From Microthrixaceae bacterium (lineage in GTDB: Bacteria; Actinomycetota; Acidimicrobiia; Acidimicrobiales; Poriferisodalaceae): 64,000 bases of DNA. Made by a program: the position numbers and the translations under genes. Under the pieces are notes generated by a model, which was not told the DNA's origin, made no database searches, and worked only from the letters and a program-made list of their open reading frames with translations. The stretch spans positions 62,001 to 126,000 of the forward strand of contig WTFX01000017.1 in the NCBI GenBank assembly GCA_011523825.1. The letters run 5' to 3'. Every line of letters starts with the position of its first letter. The first letter of the stretch is position 1. Below, piece after piece: positions 1 through 8,536 of this stretch.

Positions 1-2163
1 GCTCTCCTGGAACTCCTGGCGGTCTTCCAACACGGCTTGCGGGTAGCCGTCCAGCACCTCGTCGATGGAGGCGCGGGCAGCCTCAGGGTCGTCGATGGCC
101 GACTGCACCATCACGACGTCGTCGAACGCACTCGTCGCCACTCGTGCGTGCAGCGCGCTGTCGATGAACCAATTGCTCCAGAACCCGCTGCCCTCGAAGA
201 TGGCGGCGACCGTGGTCGTGACGCGGTCTCCACTGACGAAGGTCAGATCGACCTGGTCACCGAGCCAGAGGCCGTCGTTCTCGGCGACGTCGGTGTGGAT
301 CATCAGTCCCGTCAGGGGATCGAAGCCGTCGAGGCTGCCCTCGGTCACGCCGACGTTGATCACCTCGTCGAGGTCTTCGATGCGCGCCGCCGTCAGGGTG
401 GTCTCGATCACGGTCGAAACCGGTGCCGCATCCGCTTCGATCTGGACGAGGTCAAAGTCGAATCCCACCGGGGTGCCGATGCCAGCAGCGCGGATGTCGG
501 AGCTGAGCGTTTTAGGCAATCCGGCCTGCGTGTCTGCCGTCACGATGAAGTCGGCGGTGAATGCGCTGGCCAAGCGCTCGCCGAAGGACACCTTGAGGGA
601 CTGGCCCACGATCGACACCATCGTGACCAGTGCCAAACCGATCGTGAGCGCAACCGCGGTGGCCGACGTGCGCCGCGGGTTGCGGGCAGCGTTGGCACGG
701 GCCAACCGGCCCGAGATCGGCATGATCCACACCAGCGGCCGCGCCAGCAGCGACACCACCGACCGGGCCACAAGCGGACTCAGCACCGACACCGCCACGA
801 ACGTGATCGCGGCACCGGCGCCGAGCGTCGTGAGCTGCGGTGTCGCACCGTCGAAGTCGAAGAACAGCCCCATGCCCGTCAGCACCAGACCGATCGCCAG
901 CAGCAGCCCGCCGCTTGCCAGCCGCTTCCAGCCGAGGCTGGCACGCTCGTCGCTGGTGGAGCCCTCCGCCAGTCCCGCCACCGGCGAGATGCGCGAAGCC
1001 TTGATCGCCGGCACCAGCGACGCCGCCACGGTGAAGCCGACACCCACCACGAGGGCCCACAGCACGGTGCGCAGCGTCAGCGGCAGCGCGCCTCCAGGCA
1101 GCGAAGCCCCCAGCGCGTTGAAGAGGCCCTTCAGCCCGAGCGCGCCCAGCATGCCCAGACCCAGTCCGGCCACCGAGGCGACGACGCCGATGATCGCCGA
1201 CTCGGTCAGCACCGACCTCCGCACCTGCTGGGGCGTGGCGCCGACAGCACGCAGCAGCGAAAGCTCTCGCACGCGCTGGCCCAGCACGATGTTGAACGTG
1301 TTGGAGATGATGAACATGCTCACGAACAGCACGATGAACGCGAACACCAGCAGGATCGTCTGGAACGGCCCGATGAACGTCTCGGTGGCGTCGCTGAACT
1401 CCTCGACGGAATCCTCCGCGGTGAGGACTTCGATGCCGTCGGGCAGCACGGCTTCGATGCGGCTGCGCACCTCGTCGATGTCCGCTCCCGCCTCAGCCCG
1501 GGCGTTGATCTGAGTGAACTCGCCGGGATAGCCCAGCACCTCTTGGGCGGTCGGGGTCTCGAACAGCGAGAAGATGGCGCCGATGCCGGCGTTCTCGGGG
1601 AAGCCGAACTGTGCCGTTCCCGTCAGGGTGAACTCACGCGGGCCGGTGGGCGTGACCACCTGGTAGGTGCCGCCGATCTCGAAGTCGTAGCTGTCGTCTC
1701 CGTAGGTGGTGACATCGATGGCGAACTCGTCGCCGCCGACCGGCCAGCGGCCGTCGATCAGGAAGAACTGCGACAGCGATTCGTCCTCAAGCCAGTTGCC
1801 ACCCGCCACCGGCGGCCCGAAGGTGGTGACGGCCTCACCGTTGCCGTCCACCGGGATCACGCCGTCCACGAACAGCCCGCCCTTGGCGATCGCCACGCCG
1901 TCGACCGCTGCGATGTCGTCTACGAGATCGGCGGGCACCGCGGGTGATACGGCGTCGGTGATGTCGCCGAATGAGAGCTCGCCCCGGATGGTGTAGTCGG
2001 TGCCGGTGTTGATGTCTTCGGCCAGCCGGTCGAAACCCGAGCGCAGCGAGTCGGCGGTGACGAAGGACGCCACCACGAAGGCCACGCCGATGACGATGGT
2101 GAGGGCCGTGAGCGCGAACCGGATCTTGTGGGCCAGCAGCGATTTGATGCCGAGTCGCAGCAT
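1..2163 (-). CDS. ABC transporter permease, FtsX/MacB type (3' end outside window)
   Basis: Membrane subunit of an ABC exporter of the MacB/LolCE class. These use ATP hydrolysis to move lipids, lipoproteins or drugs, or act mechanically across the envelope; the substrate cannot be told here. The frame is open for 721 codons from an ATG at 2163 to the window edge, so the C-terminus is missing. The N-terminus (MLRLGIKSLLAHKIRFALT) is the usual positively charged entry to TM1. A roughly 200-residue extracytoplasmic domain follows, then an FtsX-type block near residue 260 (FIVLFVSMFIISNTFNIVL, then GQRVRELSLLRAVGATPQQV), more membrane helices, and a second FtsX half beginning ARANAARNPRRTSATAVAL. 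It lies 16 nt behind the ATPase gene, so the two form an operon. Family assignment is firm; substrate is unknown. Confidence 0.93.
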   Translation of the reverse strand, partial: MLRLGIKSLLAHKIRFALTALTIVIGVAFVVASFVTADSLRSGFDRLAEDINTGTDYTIRGELSFGDITDAVSPAVPADLVDDIAAVDGVAIAKGGLFVDGVIPVDGNGEAVTTFGPPVAGGNWLEDESLSQFFLIDGRWPVGGDEFAIDVTTYGDDSYDFEIGGTYQVVTPTGPREFTLTGTAQFGFPENAGIGAIFSLFETPTAQEVLGYPGEFTQINARAEAGADIDEVRSRIEAVLPDGIEVLTAEDSVEEFSDATETFIGPFQTILLVFAFIVLFVSMFIISNTFNIVLGQRVRELSLLRAVGATPQQVRRSVLTESAIIGVVASVAGLGLGMLGALGLKGLFNALGASLPGGALPLTLRTVLWALVVGVGFTVAASLVPAIKASRISPVAGLAEGSTSDERASLGWKRLASGGLLLAIGLVLTGMGLFFDFDGATPQLTTLGAGAAITFVAVSVLSPLVARSVVSLLARPLVWIMPISGRLARANAARNPRRTSATAVALTIGLALVTMVSIVGQSLKVSFGERLASAFTADFIVTADTQAGLPKTLSSDIRAAGIGTPVGFDFDLVQIEADAAPVSTVIETTLTAARIEDLDEVINVGVTEGSLDGFDPLTGLMIHTDVAENDGLWLGDQVDLTFVSGDRVTTTVAAIFEGSGFWSNWFIDSALHARVATSAFDDVVMVQSAIDDPEAARASIDEVLDGYPQAVLEDRQEFQES

Positions 2164-2179
2164 GGGAGTCGGGTGCCGG

Positions 2180-2938
2180 CTAGGCGCCGAGTTGGTTCAT
2201 GTGTGCACGGATGCGCTCGGGCGTCGGGTCGTCGAGCTCGTCGACGATCTTGCCGTCGACCAGGAACACCACCCGGTCCGCGTACGACGCCGCCATCGCG
2301 TCGTGGGTCACCATCACGATGGTCTGGCCCATCTCGTCGGTGGCATTGCGCATGAAGCCCAAGATCTCGGCGCCGGTGTTGAGGTCGACGTTGCCGGTGG
2401 GCTCATCGGCGAAGATCACCTGCGGCTGGCCGGCCAGCGCCCGTGCCACCGCCACACGCTGCTGCTGCCCGCCCGACAGCTCGCTGGGCCGGTGCTTGAG
2501 GCGGTCGGCCAGACCGGTGGCCCCGATCACGTCGTCGATCCAGGCGGTGTCGCCCTTGCTGCCGGCGAGGTCCATCGGCAGCATGATGTTCTCGATGGCG
2601 GTCAGCGTCGGCACCAGGTTGAACGCCTGGAACACGAACCCCACGTTGTCGCGGCGCAGCAGCGTGAGGTCGCGTTCGGACAGCGTGGACAGGTCGGTCT
2701 CGCCGATGAGCACCTGCCCCTCGGTCACCCGGTCCAGTCCCGCCATGCAGTGCATGAGCGTGGACTTCCCCGAGCCGGACGGCCCCATGATGGCGGTGAA
2801 CTGGCCGCTGGCGAACGTCACGTCGATGGCATCGAGCGCCCGCACCGCGGTGTCGCCCGAGCCGTAGATCTTGGTTGCCGCAACGGCTTGAGCGGCTGCA
2901 TGCGTGGATGGAGCCGCGACGGTCGCTGAATCGGACAC
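2180..2938 (-). CDS. ABC transporter ATP-binding protein, MacB/LolD family
   Basis: Cytoplasmic ATPase that powers the FtsX-type permease encoded directly downstream. Visible motifs are Walker A (GPSGSGKST), a Q-loop in FVFQAFNLVP, the ABC signature LSGGQQQRVAVARAL, and Walker B VIFADEPTGNVD followed by the switch His in VTHD. This is the standard pattern of the three-component exporter ATPases. The frame is open upstream to 2983, but a GTG at 2936-2938 is preceded at good spacing by GGGAGG, so that start is preferred (about 252 residues, normal for the family). The C-terminus ends in a short tail after ADRVVFLVDGKIVDEL. Regulation is not visible. The role as partner of the permease rests on adjacency and family. 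Confidence 0.93.
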   Translation of the reverse strand: MSDSATVAAPSTHAAAQAVAATKIYGSGDTAVRALDAIDVTFASGQFTAIMGPSGSGKSTLMHCMAGLDRVTEGQVLIGETDLSTLSERDLTLLRRDNVGFVFQAFNLVPTLTAIENIMLPMDLAGSKGDTAWIDDVIGATGLADRLKHRPSELSGGQQQRVAVARALAGQPQVIFADEPTGNVDLNTGAEILGFMRNATDEMGQTIVMVTHDAMAASYADRVVFLVDGKIVDELDDPTPERIRAHMNQLGA

Positions 2939-3013
2939 AGAGCCTCCCTGAGGGGTTGCCAGCCAGCGCGCAACTCTACGCACGCCGGTCCCTCAACAAC
3001 GTTCAGGTTTTTC

Positions 3014-6000
3014 TCAGGTTCGCAGCGTGGGGCCTCGGTAGCCGGGGATGAAACCGTTCTCTATGAGCAGGTCGTGCATGGGGTGTTCGGCGGCGTCGGT
3101 ACTGTCGATGCGGCCCAGCTCCACCCGGGCCAAACGCCCGGCGGCGAGTCCGTCGCGCAGCGCATCGATCCAGCGCAGATCGGCTGCCGCTTGCTCGAAC
3201 GTGTGCAGGGTGCGCCCGCCGCGGTCCAGCATCACGAGCGGGACACCGTCGGCCAGCACCACATGGGCACCTGCACTGCGGCCGGGTCTGCCGTCGCTGG
3301 GCGGCCAGCCGAGTGCGGCGCCGTAGGGCTGGGCCGGGTCGGCCGCTCCCAAGAGCATCATGTCGCCGGAGCCCTCGCGGTGGTCTCGCAGGCGCTCCAC
3401 CGCCGCGGCCGTGGCGAACTGTGCCGCACCGAGGCCTTCCACGAAGTGGCCGCGCCGCACGCTGCCGCGCTCCTCGAGTGCGCGCAGGATGCCGTACGCC
3501 GCTGCGAAGCCCCCCGGGTGGCCCTCGCCCAGCACGCCCGGGCGGGTGACGATGCCATGACGCTCGAGCAGCGCCTGCGCAGCGCCGTGGGCACGCTCGG
3601 TGGGCGACGGTGCCGGCTCGCGCAGCAACGAGGTCAAGGACCACCGGCCCGCCGCACTCGGCGGCCCGCCCGTGCGCAGCCGGCCTGGACGTCGACGGGC
3701 TGGACCCGAGCGGGTGAGCACGCCCGAGCGGCCCCGGCGGGCGCCAGGGCGTCCTGAACCGGAGGTTCGGCGGGCCGCACTACGCGAACGCTGAGCACCG
3801 CGGCGCGGTCCCAGCGCTCGCAGCGGGGCCAACGTGTCATTCGTGACGAGTCCCGCCCACACCAAGTCCCACAATGCAGTCAGCACCCGCGCAGAGAACT
3901 CCGGACTCGACGCCGCCGACAGCGGTGCCGCCGCGTGAGCCTGCGAGTCCGGCCGATCCGAACCGCTGCCGTCGAACCGGCGAGTCTCGTCGCCACTATC
4001 GGCAGATGACTCAGCAGGCACAGCCTCTGCCCCTACGCCGGCCTCACGGCGGGTCGGGGCGGCGGCAGCCGCGGCGAGCAGGTCGGGCCAGAAGGCAGCG
4101 CCGTGCTCGCTGAGATGGGCGAGCACTGCCGCCGACACTGGGTCGTCGGGTACGTCATCCGGCGTCGGCGCCAGGGTGGCGACTTCGTCGCGCCAGTAGA
4201 GACGGATACGGCCGTCGTTCGGGCCGAGCGATCCCGCGCCGACCCACACCAGCTCGCCGCTGGCCAGCAATGCGTCCAGATCGGCGCCGCTGTAACGAGT
4301 GACGCGTGCGGGCAGCACATCGGTCTCCAGAATCGAAGCAGCCACGGGCGCGCCCGCAAGCTGGGTGATGGCGTCTGCCAGCGCTTCGGCACCGCGTCGC
4401 GGCCGGTCGATGCTGTGCCAGCGCGCCAGAAAGCGGGCGTACGCCTCGGGCGGCACCGGCTCCACCTCTTGGCGGAGCCGTGCCAAGGAACGACGCCGCA
4501 CGGTTCGCAGCACCGACGTGTCGCACCATTCGGTGCTCGTGCCATCAGGCCGGAATGCGCCCCGCGTCACCCGTTTGGCGGTCTCCAGCCGGTTCAGCGC
4601 CGCCGTGACGCGCACCACCGCAATGCCCAGCCGCTCGGCAACGGCGTCGGCCTCGAACGGCACATGAGTTGCCGCGAAGCGAGCCACCAGCTCGTCGAGC
4701 GGGTCGGTGCCCGGCGTCAGCATGTCGACAGTCAGCGCAGCGGGCAGGCCCACGGGCAATGCGCACCCCAGTGCGTCCCGATAGCGGGCGGCATCCTCCA
4801 CAGCCACATACCGGACTTCGCCCGCGATGCGGAGCTCGACGGCCCGGCGCTCGGCAAGCAAAGCGCCCAGCCAGCGCTCACCTGAAGCGGTTTCGGACTG
4901 GGGCGCGGCGGCCTCATCGTCATCGGCCGACCCGGGCGCATCGCCTTCCTGTGCCGACGGCGCCGTCCCACTCGGTTCGCAGCGGTACGACAGCTCCTCG
5001 GCGGTGAGGTCGCCGACTCGGGCCAGCACGTCGGCGAGCTCGTCGGCGCTGCGAGCCCGGCGCCCGTCGGCCAAGCGCTGCAACTCCAATTCGAGCTCTG
5101 CCAGAACCTCCGCGTCGAGCAGTTCCCGCAGCTCCTCGGCGCCGAGAAGATCGGCAAGCAGATCACGGTCGAGCGCCAGCGCGGCGGCCCGGCGCTCGGC
5201 CAGCGGCGCATCGCCGCCGTACATGAACACTGCGATCCAGTCGAACAGCAGGCTCTGCGCCATCGGCGAGGCACCGTCGGTGTCGACGGTGACCATGCGG
5301 ATCTTGCGGGACCTGATGTCGGTCAGCACCTCGGCCAGCGCCGGCACGTCGAACACCTCTTGCAGGCATTCCCGCGACGTCTCGAGCAGCATCGGGAAGC
5401 TCGGGTACTTGGCCGCAACCTCCAGCAGTCCCGCCGAGCGCTGGCGCTGCTGCCACAGCGGCACCCGCTCGCCCGGCCGGCGCCGCGGCAGCAGCAGCGC
5501 CCGGCCGGCGACCTCCCGGAAGCGGGACGCGAACAGGGCTGTCGAGGGCAGATGACCGACGATGGCCTCGCGCACCTCGTCAGGATCGAGCGCCAGGTCG
5601 GTCGCATCCAGCACGGGTGCGCCGCCTCCACCCGGCGAGTCCCATGCAGACCCGTTGCCAGTGGCGCCGTCATGGTCACCAGGCGGCCAGACATCGGGCA
5701 GCCGCAGCACGATGCCGTCGTCGCTCCACAGCAGCTCGACGCCCCCCATTCCGTCGCCGGCGGCGGATCCGTCGCCCGCACCCTGCTGGGCGAACTTGGC
5801 CTGCAGCGCAATGCCCCACGGCGCATGCACCCGAGCGCCGAACGGGGTGAGGATGCAGATGCGCCAGTCGCCGATCTCGTCGCGGAATCGTTCCACCACG
5901 ATCGTGCGGTCGTCGGGCAGCGCTCCGGTGGCGGCCCGCTGGGCGTCCAGGTAGCGCAGCACGTTGACCGCGGCCGGGCGGTCCAGGCAGTTCTCCCGCT

Positions 6001-8170
6001 GCAGCTGCTTAAGCAGCCGGGCAGTCGGCTGGGCGGCTTTGGACGCTCGACGCGGCGGCGCTGCCTCGCCGCCGTTCTCCGATGACGGCTCGATCGTCGC
6101 ATTTGCATCGCCGCGCCGAGCCGCGACCGCGGCGCGCTCCGCTTCGGCGTCGAGCTGCATCAGGTGGGATTCGAGATCTGCAGGCAGCTCGTCGCCGACC
6201 GTGCGGATGAACGCCCCCACGGCTCGGCCCAGCTCCAGCGGCCGGCCGGGCCCGTCGCCGTGCCAGAACGGCATCTTGCCCGGCTCGCCCGGCGCCGGCG
6301 TGACCACCACCCGGTCGAACGTGATCTCGGCAATGCGCCACGTCGACGCCCCCAGCAGGAACGTCTCGCCCACCCGGGCCTCGTACACCATCTCCTCGTC
6401 GAGCTCGCCCACACGCGATCCGTCGGTGGTGAACACGGCGTACAGGCCCCGGTCGGGAATGGTGCCGGCGTTGGTGACAGCCAGGCGGCCCGCCCCCTGG
6501 CGCGCCCGCAGCATGCCGGTGGTGCGATCCCACACGATGCGCGGTCGCAGCTCGCGGAACTCCTCGGACGGGTAGCGGCCCGCGAGCAGGTCGAGCACCG
6601 ACGAGAACACTTCCTCGCTGAGCTGCTCGTAGGGCGCAGCTCGCCGCACGACGCGCAGGATGTCGTCGACCGACCAGTCGTCGACCGCCACCATGGCCAC
6701 CACCTGCTGGGCGAGCACATCGAGCGGTTGGCGCGGGAAATGGATCGCCTCGATCTCTCCGGTGCCCATGCGCTGCGCCACCACCGCGGCCTCCACGAGG
6801 TCGCCGCGGTGGCGGGGGAAGATCTTGCCCACGCTCGGCTCGCCCACCTGATGCCCCGCCCGCCCGATGCGCTGCATGCCGGCCGCCACCGACGGCGGCG
6901 ATGCCACCTGAATCACCAGGTCGACCGCGCCCATGTCGATGCCCAGCTCAAGTGACGACGTCGCCACGATGGCGCGCACCCGGCCCGCCTTCAGGTCGTC
7001 CTCGATGGCCAGCCGCTGCTCACGGCTGAGCGAACCGTGGTGTGCCCGCACCAGCTCGGCGCCTTCGGGCGGCGAGGTGCCCTCAGCCTCAGCCGCTCGG
7101 TTGAGCCCCTCCAAGTGCAGCTCGTTCAGCCGGGTGGCCAGCCGCTCAGCCAAGCGGCGGGCATTGGTGAAGATGATGGTGGAGCGGTGCGCGTAGATCA
7201 GCGCCAGCAGCCGCGGATGAATCGCCGGCCAGATGCTGTTGGAGTGCGTCTCGGGAGCCGGAGTTGGGTCTGATGGCTCGGCCGCAGGCGGTGCAGGCGG
7301 CGGCGCGGCGAAGTCATCGTCATGATCGACGCGCACGGCGCGGTTCGGCACAGCCCCGGCACTGGCAGCCGCCAGGTCGCCCATGTCGGACACCCCGACG
7401 ATCACTTCCACGTCGAGCTGCTTGGTCATGCCCGCATCGGTGATCTCGACGTGCCGCGACGCCGGTGCGTCGGGATCGCTGCCGCCGAGGAAGCGGGCCA
7501 CCTCCGACAGCGGGCGCTGGGTCGCCGACAGCCCAATCCGCTGTGGCGCCTGGCCCGTCAGCTCGCACAGCCGCTCCAGCGACAGCGCCAGATGCGTGCC
7601 CCGCTTGGTGGCTGCCACCGAGTGGATCTCGTCGACGATCACCCACCGCACCCACCGCAGCGTTTCGCGCGCCTGCGACGTCAGCATGAGGTACAGCGAC
7701 TCGGGCGTGGTGATGGCGATGTCAGGCGGTCGGGTGACCAGCCGCCGCCGTTCAGCCGCGCTCGTATCCCCCGTGCGCACCCCCACCGTCGGCACATGCA
7801 CGTCGACGCCCAGCCGTTCCGCCGCGAGGCTGATACCAGCCAGCGGCGCCCGCAAATTCTTGTCGACGTCCACCGCCAGCGCCCGCAGCGGCGACAGGTA
7901 CAGCACCCGCGTGCGCTCTCCTCGAGCCGGCTCGGGCTCGCTCATCACCCGGTCGATGGCCCACAAGAACGCGGCAAGCGTCTTGCCCGACCCAGTAGGA
8001 GCAGCAATCAAGCAATGCCGCCCCGCCGAGATCGCCTCCCACCCAGAGACCTGGCACTCAGTAGGCGCCGCAAAAGTAGAAGCAAACCACTCAGCAGTAG
8101 GCGCGGTGAACGCCCCCAGCGCCGGGTGCATCCGACCCGCAATGTCGCCCTGAGAGGTAGAGCCAGCCAT
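3014..8170 (-). CDS. lhr: Lhr-type ATP-dependent DNA helicase
   Basis: Superfamily 2 DNA helicase of the Lhr family, a 3'-5' single-strand translocase linked to DNA repair. It starts at ATG 8168-8170. Walker A (APTGSGKT) is at residues 57-64, the DEIH box (VIVDEIHSV) near 180, and helicase-C motifs GIDMGAVDLVIQ and QRIGRAGH near 415-445. The C-terminal half carries the long Lhr-specific region after the core. At 1718 residues it is about 200 longer than typical actinobacterial Lhr proteins. The excess lies in low-complexity inserts: Pro/Ala-rich near 295, acidic near 1110, and Ala/Glu- then Arg-rich near 1400-1540. The Arg-rich part stays in frame, so I see no frameshift. It is flanked by the ABC exporter downstream and a large palindrome upstream. 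Confidence 0.95.
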   Translation of the reverse strand: MAGSTSQGDIAGRMHPALGAFTAPTAEWFASTFAAPTECQVSGWEAISAGRHCLIAAPTGSGKTLAAFLWAIDRVMSEPEPARGERTRVLYLSPLRALAVDVDKNLRAPLAGISLAAERLGVDVHVPTVGVRTGDTSAAERRRLVTRPPDIAITTPESLYLMLTSQARETLRWVRWVIVDEIHSVAATKRGTHLALSLERLCELTGQAPQRIGLSATQRPLSEVARFLGGSDPDAPASRHVEITDAGMTKQLDVEVIVGVSDMGDLAAASAGAVPNRAVRVDHDDDFAAPPPAPPAAEPSDPTPAPETHSNSIWPAIHPRLLALIYAHRSTIIFTNARRLAERLATRLNELHLEGLNRAAEAEGTSPPEGAELVRAHHGSLSREQRLAIEDDLKAGRVRAIVATSSLELGIDMGAVDLVIQVASPPSVAAGMQRIGRAGHQVGEPSVGKIFPRHRGDLVEAAVVAQRMGTGEIEAIHFPRQPLDVLAQQVVAMVAVDDWSVDDILRVVRRAAPYEQLSEEVFSSVLDLLAGRYPSEEFRELRPRIVWDRTTGMLRARQGAGRLAVTNAGTIPDRGLYAVFTTDGSRVGELDEEMVYEARVGETFLLGASTWRIAEITFDRVVVTPAPGEPGKMPFWHGDGPGRPLELGRAVGAFIRTVGDELPADLESHLMQLDAEAERAAVAARRGDANATIEPSSENGGEAAPPRRASKAAQPTARLLKQLQRENCLDRPAAVNVLRYLDAQRAATGALPDDRTIVVERFRDEIGDWRICILTPFGARVHAPWGIALQAKFAQQGAGDGSAAGDGMGGVELLWSDDGIVLRLPDVWPPGDHDGATGNGSAWDSPGGGGAPVLDATDLALDPDEVREAIVGHLPSTALFASRFREVAGRALLLPRRRPGERVPLWQQRQRSAGLLEVAAKYPSFPMLLETSRECLQEVFDVPALAEVLTDIRSRKIRMVTVDTDGASPMAQSLLFDWIAVFMYGGDAPLAERRAAALALDRDLLADLLGAEELRELLDAEVLAELELELQRLADGRRARSADELADVLARVGDLTAEELSYRCEPSGTAPSAQEGDAPGSADDDEAAAPQSETASGERWLGALLAERRAVELRIAGEVRYVAVEDAARYRDALGCALPVGLPAALTVDMLTPGTDPLDELVARFAATHVPFEADAVAERLGIAVVRVTAALNRLETAKRVTRGAFRPDGTSTEWCDTSVLRTVRRRSLARLRQEVEPVPPEAYARFLARWHSIDRPRRGAEALADAITQLAGAPVAASILETDVLPARVTRYSGADLDALLASGELVWVGAGSLGPNDGRIRLYWRDEVATLAPTPDDVPDDPVSAAVLAHLSEHGAAFWPDLLAAAAAAPTRREAGVGAEAVPAESSADSGDETRRFDGSGSDRPDSQAHAAAPLSAASSPEFSARVLTALWDLVWAGLVTNDTLAPLRALGPRRGAQRSRSAARRTSGSGRPGARRGRSGVLTRSGPARRRPGRLRTGGPPSAAGRWSLTSLLREPAPSPTERAHGAAQALLERHGIVTRPGVLGEGHPGGFAAAYGILRALEERGSVRRGHFVEGLGAAQFATAAAVERLRDHREGSGDMMLLGAADPAQPYGAALGWPPSDGRPGRSAGAHVVLADGVPLVMLDRGGRTLHTFEQAAADLRWIDALRDGLAAGRLARVELGRIDSTDAAEHPMHDLLIENGFIPGYRGPTLRT

Positions 8171-8218
8171 CCAAGGCCATTACTACAGCCCCGGTGTCAC
8201 ACCCACCGCACGGAAAGA

Positions 8219-8316
8219 CACAGATGCCACAGCTGCGGAGGCGGCAGAAGACTCTGCGACGTTGCGACCTGCCGGATCGCGGGAGCAGAGTCTTCTGCCG
8301 CCTCCGCAGCGGGCGC
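8219..8316. repeat. Palindromic repeat R1, copy 1 (26-bp perfect arms)
   Basis: The arms at 8232-8257 and 8285-8310 are perfect reverse complements over 26 bp (right arm ends TGCCGCCTCCGCAGC) around a 27-nt loop. A related element with the same flanks and loop ends lies at 27564-27734. It sits about 16 nt past the stop codon of the CDGSH gene and upstream of lhr, so as RNA it would be a very stable hairpin at the end of the hemE-to-CDGSH run. A terminator or mRNA-end stabilising role is inferred. No T-tract follows on either strand. Confidence 0.85.
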
Positions 8317-8332
8317 GCGAATAAGCGCGGCG

Positions 8333-8536
8333 CTAGCTAGGCGGGTTCAGCGTGCCGTCGAATCCCTGGTTATGACTGCCATCACACATCGGCTTGGTGT
8401 TCGACTCACCGCACCGGCACAGCGCGACAACCGCATCGCCGTCGGACAGCATGTTCCCTTCGTGATCCGATACCTGGCACGGACCGCGGACCAGCAGCGG
8501 TCCGTTGTCCAGCACTGTCACCGTGACGTCAGCCAT
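8333..8536 (-). CDS. CDGSH-type iron-sulfur protein (67 aa)
   Basis: Small CDGSH (mitoNEET-like) protein expected to hold a [2Fe-2S] cluster through three Cys and one His. The signature CRCGESNTKPMCDGSH is complete in the C-terminal part, matching C-x-C-x2-(S/T)-x3-P-x-C-D-G-(S/T)-H. The frame extends upstream, but the extension only overlaps helD, and the ATG at 8534-8536 gives a 67-residue protein of normal size. Its start overlaps the helD stop by 8 nt on the same strand, so translation is probably coupled. It is the last gene before palindrome R1. Bacterial members act in redox or iron handling, and the exact role is unknown. Being in one run with heme genes may hint at iron or heme homeostasis, which is inference. 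Confidence 0.9.
   Translation of the reverse strand: MADVTVTVLDNGPLLVRGPCQVSDHEGNMLSDGDAVVALCRCGESNTKPMCDGSHNQGFDGTLNPPS

Noticed and set aside
37-1947. 636-codon open frame on the plus strand opposite the FtsX-type permease
   Set aside because: It is rich in His, Arg, Gly and Asp with no hydrophobic core and no family motif. The minus strand in the same place gives a clear membrane protein. Long antisense frames are common in GC-rich DNA.
8219-8316. R1 considered as an insertion sequence end or MITE
   Set aside because: No target duplication or transposase could be seen around either copy, and both sit at gene ends in the same orientation. A mobile origin is not excluded but is not shown.
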